Assembly (NCBI GenBank): GCA_018907035.1
Contig: JACCIC010000210.1
Coordinates: 1-64,000 of the forward strand
DNA from: Sycobia sp. Sy_11
Lineage: Eukaryota > Arthropoda > Insecta > Hymenoptera > Epichrysomallidae
Length of the DNA: 64,000 nt
Direction of reading: 5' to 3'
Under the pieces are notes generated by a model that was given only the letters and a program-made list of their open reading frames with translations, searched no databases and had not been told where the DNA came from. A program made the position numbers and the translations under genes. Of this stretch, positions 45,780 through 56,504 are shown piece by piece. Position 1 is the stretch's first letter, and each line of letters starts with the position of its first letter.

Positions 45780-47130
45780 AATATTATGCAGCAATATTAT
45801 ACGACATCAAAATCAGGCCCGAAAGATTTCCAGACTGGAAGATCATAGGGAATATAATATACAAACATCGTCCGGAATGACTTAAATCTAGCGAGAATGC
45901 AGACAACCACATCATGTGCAGACAAGCACGTGTCGGTAGTTTTACACGATGTAAAACTACCGACACCATCGAAGAGAACGATGACATTCGTCTGCAACGA
46001 CGTGAAACTACGACAACATCAGAAGAAATAGAAGAGGCTCGTCCGAAAACACGTGAAACTAACATAACATCGGCCCCCGAAACACACTTGAAACCATGGA
46101 AGCTGGTGATCTCGTCGAATGACCGAGAAAGAGTCCTCTTCTAATGCCACAATAGGCCCACAGCAGGCCACTTTGGTTTTTGTCAAAATCTTGAACAAAA
46201 TCCACCATAGTTACTACTGCCCTGTTATGCGAACTCCACCAAGTAGCACAGCGATCACCAACTGGACTAATGTCAAAACGAAATATCGAAGCCCCATGGA
46301 CAAGTGTGGCAGCCGACATTATGGGACCCTTTCCCCCGAGCAAAGGGCAGCATAAATATTTGCTGATTTTAGAAGATCTTTTCACTAAATACATAAAGCT
46401 AAAACCATTGCGTAAGGCCATAGGACAAAACAGCGTCAAAGCCCTAGAGGAGCTCATAATATACAAATGGGGCTACCCGAAATTTTTAATAACTGACAAT
46501 GATACCGAGTTTGCGAACAAATTCGTCAAAGACAAATTTGAAAAACTGGGTGTGATTCAGCAATTCATCGCTCCGTATCACGCGCAAACAAACGCAGTGG
46601 CGAGAGTCAACAGGACCATAAAATCAACGATCTCGGTCTTCATCTTCGGTGAAGCTCACCGAGACTGGGACCTCCACCTTTAAGAATTTGCCTTTGCAGC
46701 AAACACATCCATACAGGTGAGTACGCAGGTATCGCTTGCTTTTCTTAACTTTGGAAGTAATCCAAGAGCAGGACCCACGTACCGCAATATACTCCAAAAA
46801 AAGTTCAATATAAGATCCCTGACGCAAGAAGACTGGTTGAACTGTATGAAAGGGTTACCAGCCATTTACTCCCTAGTCAAGAAAAATCTTACTAAAGCCA
46901 GTAATAAGCAGGCTCACCACTATAATAAAAACAGAAAACAAGTTTTCAACACCGAATACTTGGTATGTCGACGTAATCACGTATTATCGTCCGGTTCCGA
47001 CAACTTTCCGGCCAAATTGTCACCGAACTACATAACCCCATCTTGCGTCATAAAGAGTATTTCTCCTGTTATGTATAGATTGGAGGATGTAGTTAACAGT
47101 AGCGAACGAGAGTACACGTTTCTGACATGA
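45780..47130 (+). pseudogene. gypsy family B integrase
   Basis: The pre-integrase segment (RPERFPDWKIIGNIIYKHRPE) ends at a stop near 45880. An insertion with RPxRRxTT-type repeats follows (about 45930-46070). Then come WKLVISSNDRERVLF and PTAGHFG of the HHCC domain with a frameshift. The core is open from 46261: D at 46315, D at 46495, and GCG (Ala) at 46600 where the catalytic Glu should be. The C-terminal module (VCRRNHVLSS, SPVMYRLED) ends at 47130. Stops occur at about 46681 and elsewhere. Even apart from these breaks, the missing Glu would make it inactive. Confidence 0.85.
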
Positions 47131-47139
47131 AGCAATATC

Positions 47140-47172
47140 ACTCTCCTAACGTTCCTCGATCTCTTCCTTTAG
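47140..47172 (+). promoter_or_regulatory. possible splice acceptor before third ORF (copy B)
   Basis: A pyrimidine-rich stretch (CTCTCCTAACG, CGATCTCTTCCTTTAG) ends in AG at about 47172, 12 bases before the ATG at 47185. Copy A has TTTATCCACAG in the matching place. A spliced subgenomic RNA for the third ORF is inference. Confidence 0.35.
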
Positions 47173-47184
47173 GTACAATCCAAG

Positions 47185-48907
47185 ATGTTTAGAGCAATAG
47201 GACGCATCCGAGGATTACGTCACTCAATAGAGAGCGCCGCATTGCGCAAACCCGGGGACGCGCATATCCCCGATCATATTATCTCCGACCAGGAGACACT
47301 GAAGAAACGGGTAACGGCACATCTTTCCGAAAATATACCGGCAGAAGAGCAGATGTCAATGGCCAATGTGGCAGACGCCATAAAAGAGGTAGAAGATTTC
47401 TGTGCTCAAACCGATCTCATTCGGTTTAGCCCTGACTCAACCTAAGAGATCGACGCTGATGAGGAACGACGGTAATGAAGCTGGTCGGTGAGAGTTCGTT
47501 TGCTCTATCTCTGCTAAACACGGACAACCCTCCATCAGATAATAAAGAGCAGAACGATCCCTTCCACCCAATCCCTATAGAGCCATATAAGCCGCTAAGA
47601 AGAAGGCAAAGGATACGGTTTTAATATACAATCCTTTCACACAAACATATGACGTTCTGGGAGACAAAATTGCGGTCGATACTGACTCCGACAACATCGA
47701 CCCGCAGAGAACGGGTCCGTTAGAGTTATACCACGGGAAGATTATCGTCCATTGGACACCAGCGCACGCTATCCTGTACACATCCGGACGAGAAATCCAC
47801 TTCATTAGTCCTCTCCCATATCGTTCGGATCCCCGGATACTCCGGAGGCCACCGAAACCGCAACCGGCTACAGTCATCTGCGCTGAATCGATTGTTTACT
47901 TCAGCATCCCAGAATAAGGCGAAGTATACCAATACCGAAGCGACCATTGCGCGTTTATGCGATCGGTCGTCACGCAAAAAACAGACAAATGGAACACCCG
48001 CTACAAGTCCCCGAGAAAACGTCAAGACGACGTGGACGAAAAGATTATTATCCCCACCCAAAATCAGCCGCGTGAGATGACTTCCACTGTTGATGAAACC
48101 TAGGACGACCCTAACCATGCTACCGTCCTACCGCATCCAGCAAGCCAACTTTCGACTTGCTCGGACGAATACCGCCTGCAATACAGGCGTGACGTGAATC
48201 CCTTCACTATACCGGCAGAAGTAGTCTCTGTCGCAGGCACGAGAAACCTGGCGCTGCTTCCAGCAAAGGAGACGGCTACAATTCCCTCCAATAACAGCCC
48301 CGCCATCCCTGCCTTTATGGATTCGGCCGTTCTGCCTCCACTGGAGTGCCTGCTTCCTAAACAACCTCACTCTTCAACTCCAGCATCCCTACTTGATTTA
48401 TCAACGCGCACGTCCGGTTCGCGCAAGCGATGCTAGACCTGTGAAGATAAGGGACACCGGTATTTCGACTGCCCACGTCCACGCAGAAACAAGTTCTGCT
48501 ATAGGTGTGGCAGCTCCACCAAGGACGTGCACACCTGCGTCTCTTATTCGGAACGATCGTCTCTACCGGCGTCATCTTGGGAGGGGGAGCGCGATCGCGA
48601 TCCGCAGTCGTTGAGGAAGAAAGTGAAGACGACTAAACGTGGGAAAGAAGAAACAGCACGTCAAGAAGGGGAAGAAAATGGTAGCAATGAGGTGAAGCCT
48701 ACGCTGGTATACCCTACAACGTGTCAGGCCACGTTAGCGCAGGCAATCGAAGAAGTCAGGAACGCGATCGGCTATACGACGCAACCCGGTGATGATTGTT
48801 ATACCGGGATCGTTGGTTTACATGACCAAGTAGATGACAGCGCCAGTGCAAGGCAGATTCCCACGCCTCCAATCAGAAAATGCTCCCCTACCAACTCAGC
48901 CAGCTGA
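47185..48907 (+). pseudogene. third ORF of gypsy family B, Gag-like with zinc knuckle
   Basis: Homologous to 19736-21625. Conserved blocks in order: basic start with GDAHIP; AIKEVE and LIRFSPDST; a stop at 47443 and a frameshift to SFALSLLNT; GPLELYHG and SPLPYRSDPRILRRPP near 47715-47855; CAFMRSVVTQ near 47960; a frame change to FTIPAEVVSVAGT; PAFMDSAVLPP; then C-stop-TC-EDKGHRYFDC with FCYRC and CVS at 48430-48540. The first knuckle Cys pair is broken by TAG at about 48433. A tail of about 120 residues follows to 48907. It lacks the tandem basic repeats seen in copy A. It is broken, but the block order is the same. Confidence 0.75.
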
Positions 48908-49689
48908 TATATAGGATAAACGACCCTACTAGACAAATAGACATCATTGTCCCCTATCGTCTCAGTCACCGTTCTTGACAGATAAACAGAAGGAGTACAG
49001 ATTTATCAAGAATATACCCCTTATCACTATTGTGATAGCACAAGTGTGGATCGAGAGGCATTGCACTACCAGAAAATTCCGTATGAGTGAAGATCGAACA
49101 ATCGCTCACTAAACTTAGATGCAAGGGATGAAAAATATACATGCACACCTTCCCTGTTTCCAGCGGAGCTGGTGAGAAAGAATGGCCTCACGCAGATGCT
49201 GGCCGTAATTCAGAGCCGAACACAACACGAGGTAAACCAAAAGATCACCATAGAAGTACCCTGACGTCCCAGTCGAAGAGCGAAGAAGATGGACAGAAGA
49301 TGGTAGAAGAAGAAATTTAAGCTCTTAGTATATAAAGAAATTGAATTAAAAATATGTTATAGGATGTAATACGCGAGTAAAATAAGCATAGTTTATTTTT
49401 CCTCACAAAATTGCGTTTCTTATTTAAGGTTAGAATTATTTTTAAGTATCATTTTTCTCTTCGTTAACAGAAATTACATTTTTACTTAGGTTGGTATAAA
49501 AACATTAAAATATATAAACTTTCAGAAATCTTTAGTATCGTAGGTTAATAGCATAAGCGATAAACGTAGAATAGGAATCTGGTAAGACTAGTAAAATTAT
49601 ACCTTCTTATTTTTCTTTCTTGTTAGTCATGAATAAATAATTACCGTAGTTAACAAGTAGGTCAGTATTATGTAAATAAAGCATTCCGA
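48908..49689 (+). other. 3' region of gypsy B, no ORF
   Basis: Non-coding and increasingly AT-rich. No recognisable LTR equivalent to 22368-22846 could be placed here. Confidence 0.35.
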
Positions 49690-49921
49690 GTTGAAGTCTA
49701 AAAAAGGCATTCACGCGCGTAAAAGTGACACTACACTTTTCTTTTCGTTTACTTTAATTTTTCTTTTTAAATTAGATGTAAGACTACATCCCGAATGGGC
49801 AATACGCAAACCAAAAGATTTCCCTCGTTTGTCCCCTCTCCTACCCGACGGACCGTTTAGTAAACCAACTAAGACTCAGTGGTTTATCACTCACATCGGG
49901 TTTGGGAGGGGGAGTTTGTGA
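49690..49921 (+). pseudogene. end of an unidentified retroelement ORF
   Basis: A frame with HPEWAIRKPKDFPRL and KPTKTQWFITHI ends in TGA at 49919-49921. The last codons are GGGAGGGGGAGT, a purine run that could be the polypurine tract, and TGTGATCG follows. Coding running into the polypurine tract is common in LTR elements. I do not recognise the protein. Confidence 0.4.
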
Positions 49922-50010
49922 TCGTCGTTTTCGACGGCCAGAATTAAGTTTCGAGTATCGATATATTGTACGAGCAATTGCGTGCGAGTAAGGCAACCTC
50001 CACAAAGAAT

Positions 50011-50057
<47 letters not shown>

Positions 50058-50211
50058 AGTGCGTGAGATTAGTCGAATAAGTGCCTATAAATATAAGTTG
50101 TAAATATCGTTTTAAATATAGTTTAATATAGTTTAATATATTATACGGAATATAGTTTAATAAGGTATAGTATAAGATTTAACATAAGAAATCTCTTTTG
50201 TTTTGTTACAG
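49918..50211 (+). repeat. candidate LTR after polypurine tract
   Basis: It starts TGTGATCGTCG after GGGAGGGGGAGTT, contains (TA)n at about 50017-50051 and TATAGTTTAA repeats at 50115-50160, and may end at TTTGTTACA near 50211. No second copy was found, so this is weak. Confidence 0.3.
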
Positions 50212-50649
50212 ATCAGAGGGTCCGTCCTCAGAAGTTTGTTCTGTTGTCTTGCGTCAACTTTAATAGAATATATTTTTGTTATTTTTATATAAATTTAATT
50301 GAGAACCGTGATTTTTCCCGATTTTGTCGAAAATTCCCTTTCTTTTCAAACTCATTCTAGTGTGACGTCCCGCACTATATATACGTACTCATATATAATA
50401 ACGAGTGCCCACCCGGTTCTATACGCGACGATTTGCTTCCGCGAAAGACCGGTCAGTAATTCGCCCCTATTTTTGGCCTGGGCTCTCGACTACTAGCCAA
50501 GGATGTGGGGCCGGTGAGCCGAAGTGTACGCGTTTTAGATGGATATCGAACCTAGACAGTCTTGGCTGATCTGTAAATCGCGAGATACTACCTAATTCGT
50601 AACCTGACTTCGTCTATATGCTCCCGTACTAAGATTCTTTTCCCCAGTC
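50212..50649. other. unassigned, contains TGTGACGTCCCGC
   Basis: TGTGACGTCCCGCAC at about 50360 could begin another LTR. GC-richer sequence follows without coding and leads into the 64-bp array. Confidence 0.3.
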
Positions 50650-51235
50650 TTATCTACTACGACGAAAGGAGTGGCTTCCGTGTACAGGACTACGAGAGTC
50701 CCACCTGTTTAGCCTACTCAGAAAAATTACCGGAGCGGGTTTCGTGTACAGGACTGCTAGAGTCCCACCCGTTTAGCCTGCTCAGAGAATTAGTGTAGTG
50801 GCTTCCGTGTATAGGACTGCTAGCGCCCCACCCGTTTAGCCTACTCAGAAAAATACAGGAGTAGCTTCCGTGTACAGGACTGCTAGCGCCCCACCCGTTT
50901 AGCCTACTCAGAAAAATACAGGAGTAGCTTCCGTGTACAGGACTGCTAGAGTCCCACCCGTTTAGCCTACTCAGAAAAGTTAGTGGAGTGGCTTCCGTGT
51001 ACAGGACTGCTAGAGTCCCACCCGTTTAGCCTACTCAGAAAAGTTAGTGGAGTGGCTTCCGTGTACAGGACTGCTAGAGTCCCACCCGTTTAGCCTACTC
51101 AGAAAAGTTAGTGGAGTGGCTTCCGTGTACAGGACTCTTGAGTCTCACCCGTTTAGCCTACTCAGAAGAGTTAGTGGAGTGGCTTCCGTGCATAGGACTG
51201 CTAGAGTCCCACCCGTTTAGCCTACTCAGAAAAGA
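50650..51235 (+). repeat. 64-bp tandem array, about nine units
   Basis: Units contain GGCTTCCGTGTACAGGACT, GCTAGAGTCCCACCCGTTTA and GCCTACTCAG. The period is exactly 64 for the central units (50941, 51005, 51069). GGACTGCTAGAGTCC is a perfect 5-bp-stem hairpin in most units. Outer units are more diverged, so the array grew from the middle. It is followed by (TA)n at 51248-51310. Confidence 0.92.
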
Positions 51236-51247
51236 TACAGGTAACAG

Positions 51248-51308
<61 letters not shown>

Positions 51309-51668
51309 TATAGCGCGATTAGGTTTAGTGGATATTACGGGCAAATAATGTTAATAAGGATAAACGATAAATATTGTGGATTACTTACTATTTATTTACT
51401 TTTCTGAAGTACTTTTTATACAACCGTATAATATATAAAATAAACTAGATATAACTCGGGTATACAAAGTTAGTTAACATGTACAAGATGAAGTTCGAGA
51501 AACACGAAAATTTCAAAGTCTAAAAAATACGAAATGTTTCAAAAGTTAAAAATCGCAAGAAAAAAAATCTAGGTCAGAATAATCCTAAGTCCAAAAATGC
51601 CGAAAAAATTCTAACTCCGAAAAAGTTGGAAAAAATTCTAAGTCCGAAAAAGGTCGCAAAAATTCTAA
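51248..51668. repeat. (TA)n, then short CTAAGTCCGAAAAA repeats
   Basis: (TA)n at 51248-51310. At about 51570-51668 there are four imperfect ~30-bp units close to AAAAATTCTAAGTCCGAAAA. The stretch between is AT-rich without coding. Confidence 0.7.
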
Positions 51669-52254
51669 GGGTTATAACTACCGGATCCATCTGACCTAGT
51701 TGAAATCCTGGCCGGCAGTGATTTTTCGCTTCGTCCGACTCCTATTTATATGTGGTCTGGACAAAATAAAAAAGGCCGTCCAAAATTTTCGTGGAAATTC
51801 ATCTGAGCGGTCGTAGGGAAAGCCAATGAAGGGGTCAAATTTCGTTTATAATATAAACTCCTTCGTTCGATTTCTTACAATATTTAATTTTTAAATATAA
51901 CGCATCTGCTATGATCATGAACAACAAACTTATAGCGACATTATAAAATACGATCTTTAATTAATACCTTAACCTTTTGTTACGTTTATAATTATTAATT
52001 TTACATGATCCCTTATTTTATTAGTTAAACTAATCTTTATACCATAAGGTAGAACTCTTACTCTATTATTTAATTTATTTTACGTATCTTATAAAGTATA
52101 TAACTACTAACATTCTGACCTAATATTATTAATCTTAATGTTTCGGTTTTGCTCTACGTTATAATTATTTACGTAATCTTTTATTATTAAATAAACTAAT
52201 TTTTATACTATAAGTTAGAAATCACTTAGTCTATTATTCGATTTATTTTATATA
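51669..52254. other. no gene assigned
   Basis: A short GC-richer stretch to about 51840, then A/T. No family was recognised. Confidence 0.4.
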
Positions 52255-52350
52255 TTTTACAAGTATATTGTTATTAACATTTTATTAACTTAGTATATTG
52301 TTATTAACATTCTGTTAACTTAGTATATTGTTATTAACATTCTATTAGCA
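52255..52350 (+). repeat. 31-bp tandem repeat, three units
   Basis: Units of the form CTTAGTATATTGTTATTAAC plus ATTCTGTTAA, at about 52258, 52289 and 52320. Confidence 0.8.
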
Positions 52351-52735
52351 TAATATCGTAATTGGACTAACATTATTAATCTAAATTGTTTGGTTTGTTC
52401 TACAATTTACAATTATTAAACTGATCATACATTATATCATACTCTAATACATATTTAAAAGTTTATTAATCCATCATTCTACTTATAATCATTAATATTT
52501 TATTAATCATACTTAACATAGTAACTAGTCTATCAAAACAAAAGTATGTGCACATGCATATGTATCGATGGCACACCATCCTTTAATTTATGATTTAGTC
52601 TCTACGTTCTTTTTTAATTTTAAAAATTACAAATTTAATATTAACGTCGATCGTAATGAGAAATTTCGACAGTTAATATTCGGCGTTGATTCGGGAACTT
52701 TCCTCCGAGGTCAGCGTCGACGCTCAGTTTCTGAC

Positions 52736-52828
52736 CACAGGGTGTCCGGTTACTCTCAGCGATAAGAAAAAAGGCGCTTGTACCAAGCCATGAAAATTAG
52801 TTCAACATACGTGTGTATATATATACTT

Positions 52829-52892
<64 letters not shown>

Positions 52893-52975
52893 CATAACGT
52901 CGCAGGACGCGACACCCATTGCCTTAAATAGTTGGTTGTGGATTAAAGAGAACACAAGCAACCATAACGCTGAGT
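52736..52975 (+). repeat. (TA)n-centred dispersed repeat, copy 3
   Basis: ACAGGGTGTCCGGTTACTCT, GATAAGAAAAAAGGCGCTTG and CCAAGCCATGAAAATTAGT precede (TA)n at about 52826-52888 and GTCGCAGGACGCGACACCC. Everything from ACAGGG to CGACAC is repeated almost exactly at 54911-55075. The part after it matches 9070-9140 on the reverse strand. Confidence 0.85.
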
Positions 52976-53379
52976 TGTGTAGTTCGAGGTATTCGATACA
53001 AATGGTTGCGTCAGAACACGTTTGGAATGGATTATTACTGCTGATAATTGCTTTCTTCTATGGTTTCAATTGTATAATTTCGTTTGACACAGCACCCCTT
53101 TTGGTCCTGAGGTTTTCTTTCTGTTATATATTTTTTTGTTTCCAGGTAAAATCTCTAACTACTCGACCCCAATACCAAACTTGTAATTTATATCGATTAT
53201 CGGTTTAACTCGCTATTCGTAAAAATTCATATACCTACATATACGTATACGTATGCATATACTTACATCGTGCTAATGGTCAAAAATATTTGATTTCTTT
53301 TTAAATAATCCAATCTTATCACTAGGATCGATAGATGAATAATGCTAGTCAATGAAACTGTATAAATAATACAGTATAA
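52976..53379. other. no gene assigned
   Basis: An open plus frame running out of the (TA)n array to about 53208 is rich in Phe and Leu and has no family support. The remainder is AT-rich and probably belongs to the 3' end of the gypsy copy on the minus strand. Confidence 0.35.
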
Positions 53380-54000
53380 ATCGTACAAATATTCTATGGT
53401 ATGTCTTTACATAAAATTTATTCTATTTCGAGAAACAAATAAACAAAAAAAATACTAATCTGTTTAATTCATACTTAACTAAGCTTACTTATTCATTTAA
53501 CATTAAATTTCTTTTATAAAACCGTATCTTTGTTATTATAATTTTACTTCTTTTTATTAGTAATCGTATATACTTAACGCTCATCATACAAAACAAATCG
53601 CACAAGTACTTCATGGTACGCCCTTATATAAGATACATTCTAATTTGTCGAAAATAATAAAAAAACTGGTTAATTCATACTTAATTAAACTTCCTTATTC
53701 ATTTAACATTAAATTCCAAAAAAAAACGTATCTTTGTTATTATAATTTTACTTATTATAAGAAATAATCGCCTGTTTGTTTTTTCTCCCCCTTTTTTTTT
53801 TAACAATCGTATACGCTTAACGCTAATCATACAGAACAAATCGCCCAAGTACTTCCTTGTATGCCCTTATATAAAATACATTCTAATTTGTTGAAAATAA
53901 TAAAAAAAAACTGGTTAATTCATAATTAAACGTACTTATTCATTTAACATTAAATTTAAAAAAAAGTATTATAATTTTACTTATTATAAGAAATAATCGC
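53380..54000 (-). repeat. ~235-bp tandem repeats in 3' UTR of gypsy copy 2
   Basis: About two and a half to three units. Each contains GTTAATTCATACTTAA, TTATTCATTTAACATTAAAT, CGTATCTTTGTTATTATAAT, TACTTAACGCTCATCATAC and AGTACTTCATGGTACGCCC. They lie directly downstream (in element direction) of the integrase stop at 54034. The 3' UTR of element 1 lacks them. Confidence 0.75.
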
Positions 54001-54033
54001 TTGGTTAGATATCGTGCATAAGAATAAACCTTT

Positions 54034-54912
54034 TTAAAACTCCCTTTTGCAATTGTCAGCCTTCTTTCTTTCATTGTTAATATATGATATCCTGATCCGA
54101 TTTGCGTGTACTACTTTAATACCTTTCATATGTTCGATTTTTACGTTATTCTTACCCATTATTTCTAAGATGCGAAATGGACCCGAATATTGGTTTGATA
54201 GTTTTCCGGGTTTGGGACCGCTTAACAAAAACACATAATCTCCGACTCTAAAATTCACGTGGTTGATATTCCGATCATATAGTTTCTTCGACTTTTCTTT
54301 AGATGCGATCAAGTTTTCATATGTAAGCCTTTTTAGGCCTGTTAATCTGACGACTAAATCCTTAATGTATCCTTGGTAAGTTGGAACTAAATCAGCTTCT
54401 CTGAGCGGATCGTTCGACGGTAACCTTGCTAATCTACCAAACACTACTTCGAAGGGTGTGTGTTTAGTGCTCTCCTGTGCGCAAGTATTATAATTTAGCG
54501 TGGCCAGTTCTACCCATTCATCCCATTCACTATCCTTCTCGGTATACTGCTTAAGAAATTCTCCCAGAGCATGGTGAGATCGCTCCAAAGACCCATTAGA
54601 TTGTGGGTGGAATGCAGTCGTCCTTACTCTTTTTATCCGAAATCTTTTTGCTACTCACTGCATCAAGTTGCTTAAGAAGTTTCTACCCTGGTCTGTAAGT
54701 ACAACCTCTGGAGCTCCGAAAACACACATGCACCTTTTTATGAACGCATCCGCGATCGTAGATGCCAAGGCGTTGGGCAAGGGCACAGCAATGCAATACT
54801 TAGAGAGCTGGTCTTGCATAGTTGATATATACTCATTTCCATTTACTGTTTTTGGCAAAGGTCCCACAATATCTAGAGCCATTTTTTCAAACGTTGTCCC
54901 CGGTGTATCTGT
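54034..54912 (-). pseudogene. integrase fragment of the gypsy element 1 family (copy 2)
   Basis: Very similar to 7636-8505 of element 1. It starts abruptly at VTDTPGTTFEKMALDIVGPL near 54912. One TGA at 54655-54657 replaces the Arg codon of element 1. It keeps the second catalytic Asp region (TDQGRNF), HPQSNGSLERSHH with the Glu, and the GPF module (SNQYSGPF), ending at 54034. Only one nonsense change is visible, so the copy is fairly recent. Its 5' part is cut exactly where the dispersed repeat at 54911 begins. Confidence 0.9.
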
Positions 54913-55007
54913 TACAGGGTGTCCGGTTACTCTCAGCGATAAGAAAAAAGGCGCTTGTACCAAGCCATGAAAATTAGTGCAACATACGTGTGTATATATA
55001 TATACTT

Positions 55008-55053
<46 letters not shown>

Positions 55054-55075
55054 CATAACGTCACAGGTCGCGACA
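54911..55075 (+). repeat. (TA)n-centred dispersed repeat, copy 4
   Basis: A direct copy of 52736-52917, with (TA)n at about 55014-55050 and GTCACAGGTCGCGACAC. It abuts the cut integrase. After CGACAC the two copies diverge. Confidence 0.85.
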
Positions 55076-55334
55076 CTAGCGCTATCGCGTAAGCTATGCC
55101 AAGGGGAAATGGGAAACGTTCTAATTTTTATTTTATTTATTATTTTTATTTTTTATTTTATCTTATTAATTTTATTTTTAATTTTTAATTTAGTAATATG
55201 TTTATCATAGTAAAAATTTCTATTTCAGAATCTTTGGAGGTGACTATAAACGAGAACAGTCTGATTGTCATTATTTGAATTAATATATTATATTATAAAG
55301 GCCGTAAGACCGATAAAAATATTTATTGATTCGA
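55076..55334 (+). repeat. fragment related to family A LTR
   Basis: TTTGGAGGTGACTATAAACG and GAACAGTCTGATTGTC at about 55236-55280, and GTAAGACCGATAAAAATATT at about 55306, match the start and the AATAAA region of the LTR at 22368. A T-rich tract precedes them. The match is partial and diverged. Confidence 0.5.
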
Positions 55335-55440
55335 TAATTACAAATCGAAGGATTTGGAAGATTTTGAATATAATAATCGAAATTGGCAAAATTCTATAAA
55401 TTATTTTCAATAATAATGTTATTAATATGAATAATGATAA
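55335..55440 (+). repeat. AT-rich satellite, GATAAATCGAAGG family, one unit
   Basis: AAATCGAAGGATTTGGAAGA, TTTTGAATATAATAATCGAA and ATTGGCAAAATTCTATAAAT match the arrays at 43570 and 39930. Confidence 0.7.
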
Positions 55441-56504
55441 TAATAATAATTATTATTATTATTTGAAAGAATTTAAAAATTTAGTTTTTGATAGTTTATT
55501 TATCCTAGTTTCAGTCTCTTCAATACTCCAGCTAATGTAGATATGTCGTTATCTTTAATTTGCCTTTTATCGTTTAAGTTAACGAACCTCGTGAAACAGG
55601 CTTCAATATTGATAATGAATGATACCTAAAATAAAATTTTATGCTCAGTTTCTAGATTACTGTACCTTTCGAATAACTATTGGATTGTTAAAGCATTTGA
55701 ATATTAAGAGTTTTTTTCTGTCCATTGTTTTTCCGGTTGTCATACTTCGTTGAATAAAATTTTAATACCTCTTTTTAAAAGTATAACCTTTTCATTGATA
55801 TCAATATAGTTTTTCCTAATGAAATAATTCAACTGTTAAAATCTGTATTAGTACCAGTCCGACATTCGACCATAATTATTCCTACTTTCACTGAAATATA
55901 ATAGCAATTCCCTTTATATTTCAAGCATTAATAAGTTTTTTAGTTTTGGCGTTCTTAGTCAGCTTTTTCCTTTTTATAGATGTTAAGTGATCTAGCGTAC
56001 GAGGTGTAGAGCATCTACTAGGAGATTGTATCGATGAGGTTACTTCTACTGCACTCTGCTGGCTGATTGAAGGCTGAGGCAGGAGCTCCCTCGGCCCAGG
56101 CGCTGGTGAAATTATAACCCTTTAAATAATTACTAGAGAAGAGGAACCCGTAGATGTTTTAACTTCTTCAGGTACTCCTTGGGGAGTTAAAAGCGATAAA
56201 CGGTTGCGGCTACGCATCTTATTGTCTGCTAACTTGATGTGCTCTTTCATTCTTCTTCAATTTCTTAACTTGTTGTCTAACTTGATTTTTTTTTAATTTA
56301 TAGTAGGTGCATGACAAGTAACTTCATTGCTTTACTGTAAAAATATATCATTCTGTATGTAATAATAAAATGTGTTCCTTACTCGATTACGCATTCTTTA
56401 TATTGATTTGAATACTTATTTATTTTCGGATAAATAAATTTTATTTATTTTCCTTTTAATTATTCGTAAAACTATTTCCTAATACGCTCAATGAATGTTA
56501 CTTA
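55441..56504. other. no gene assigned
   Basis: AT-rich. Short GC-richer stretch at about 56020-56220 without a convincing frame. Confidence 0.4.
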
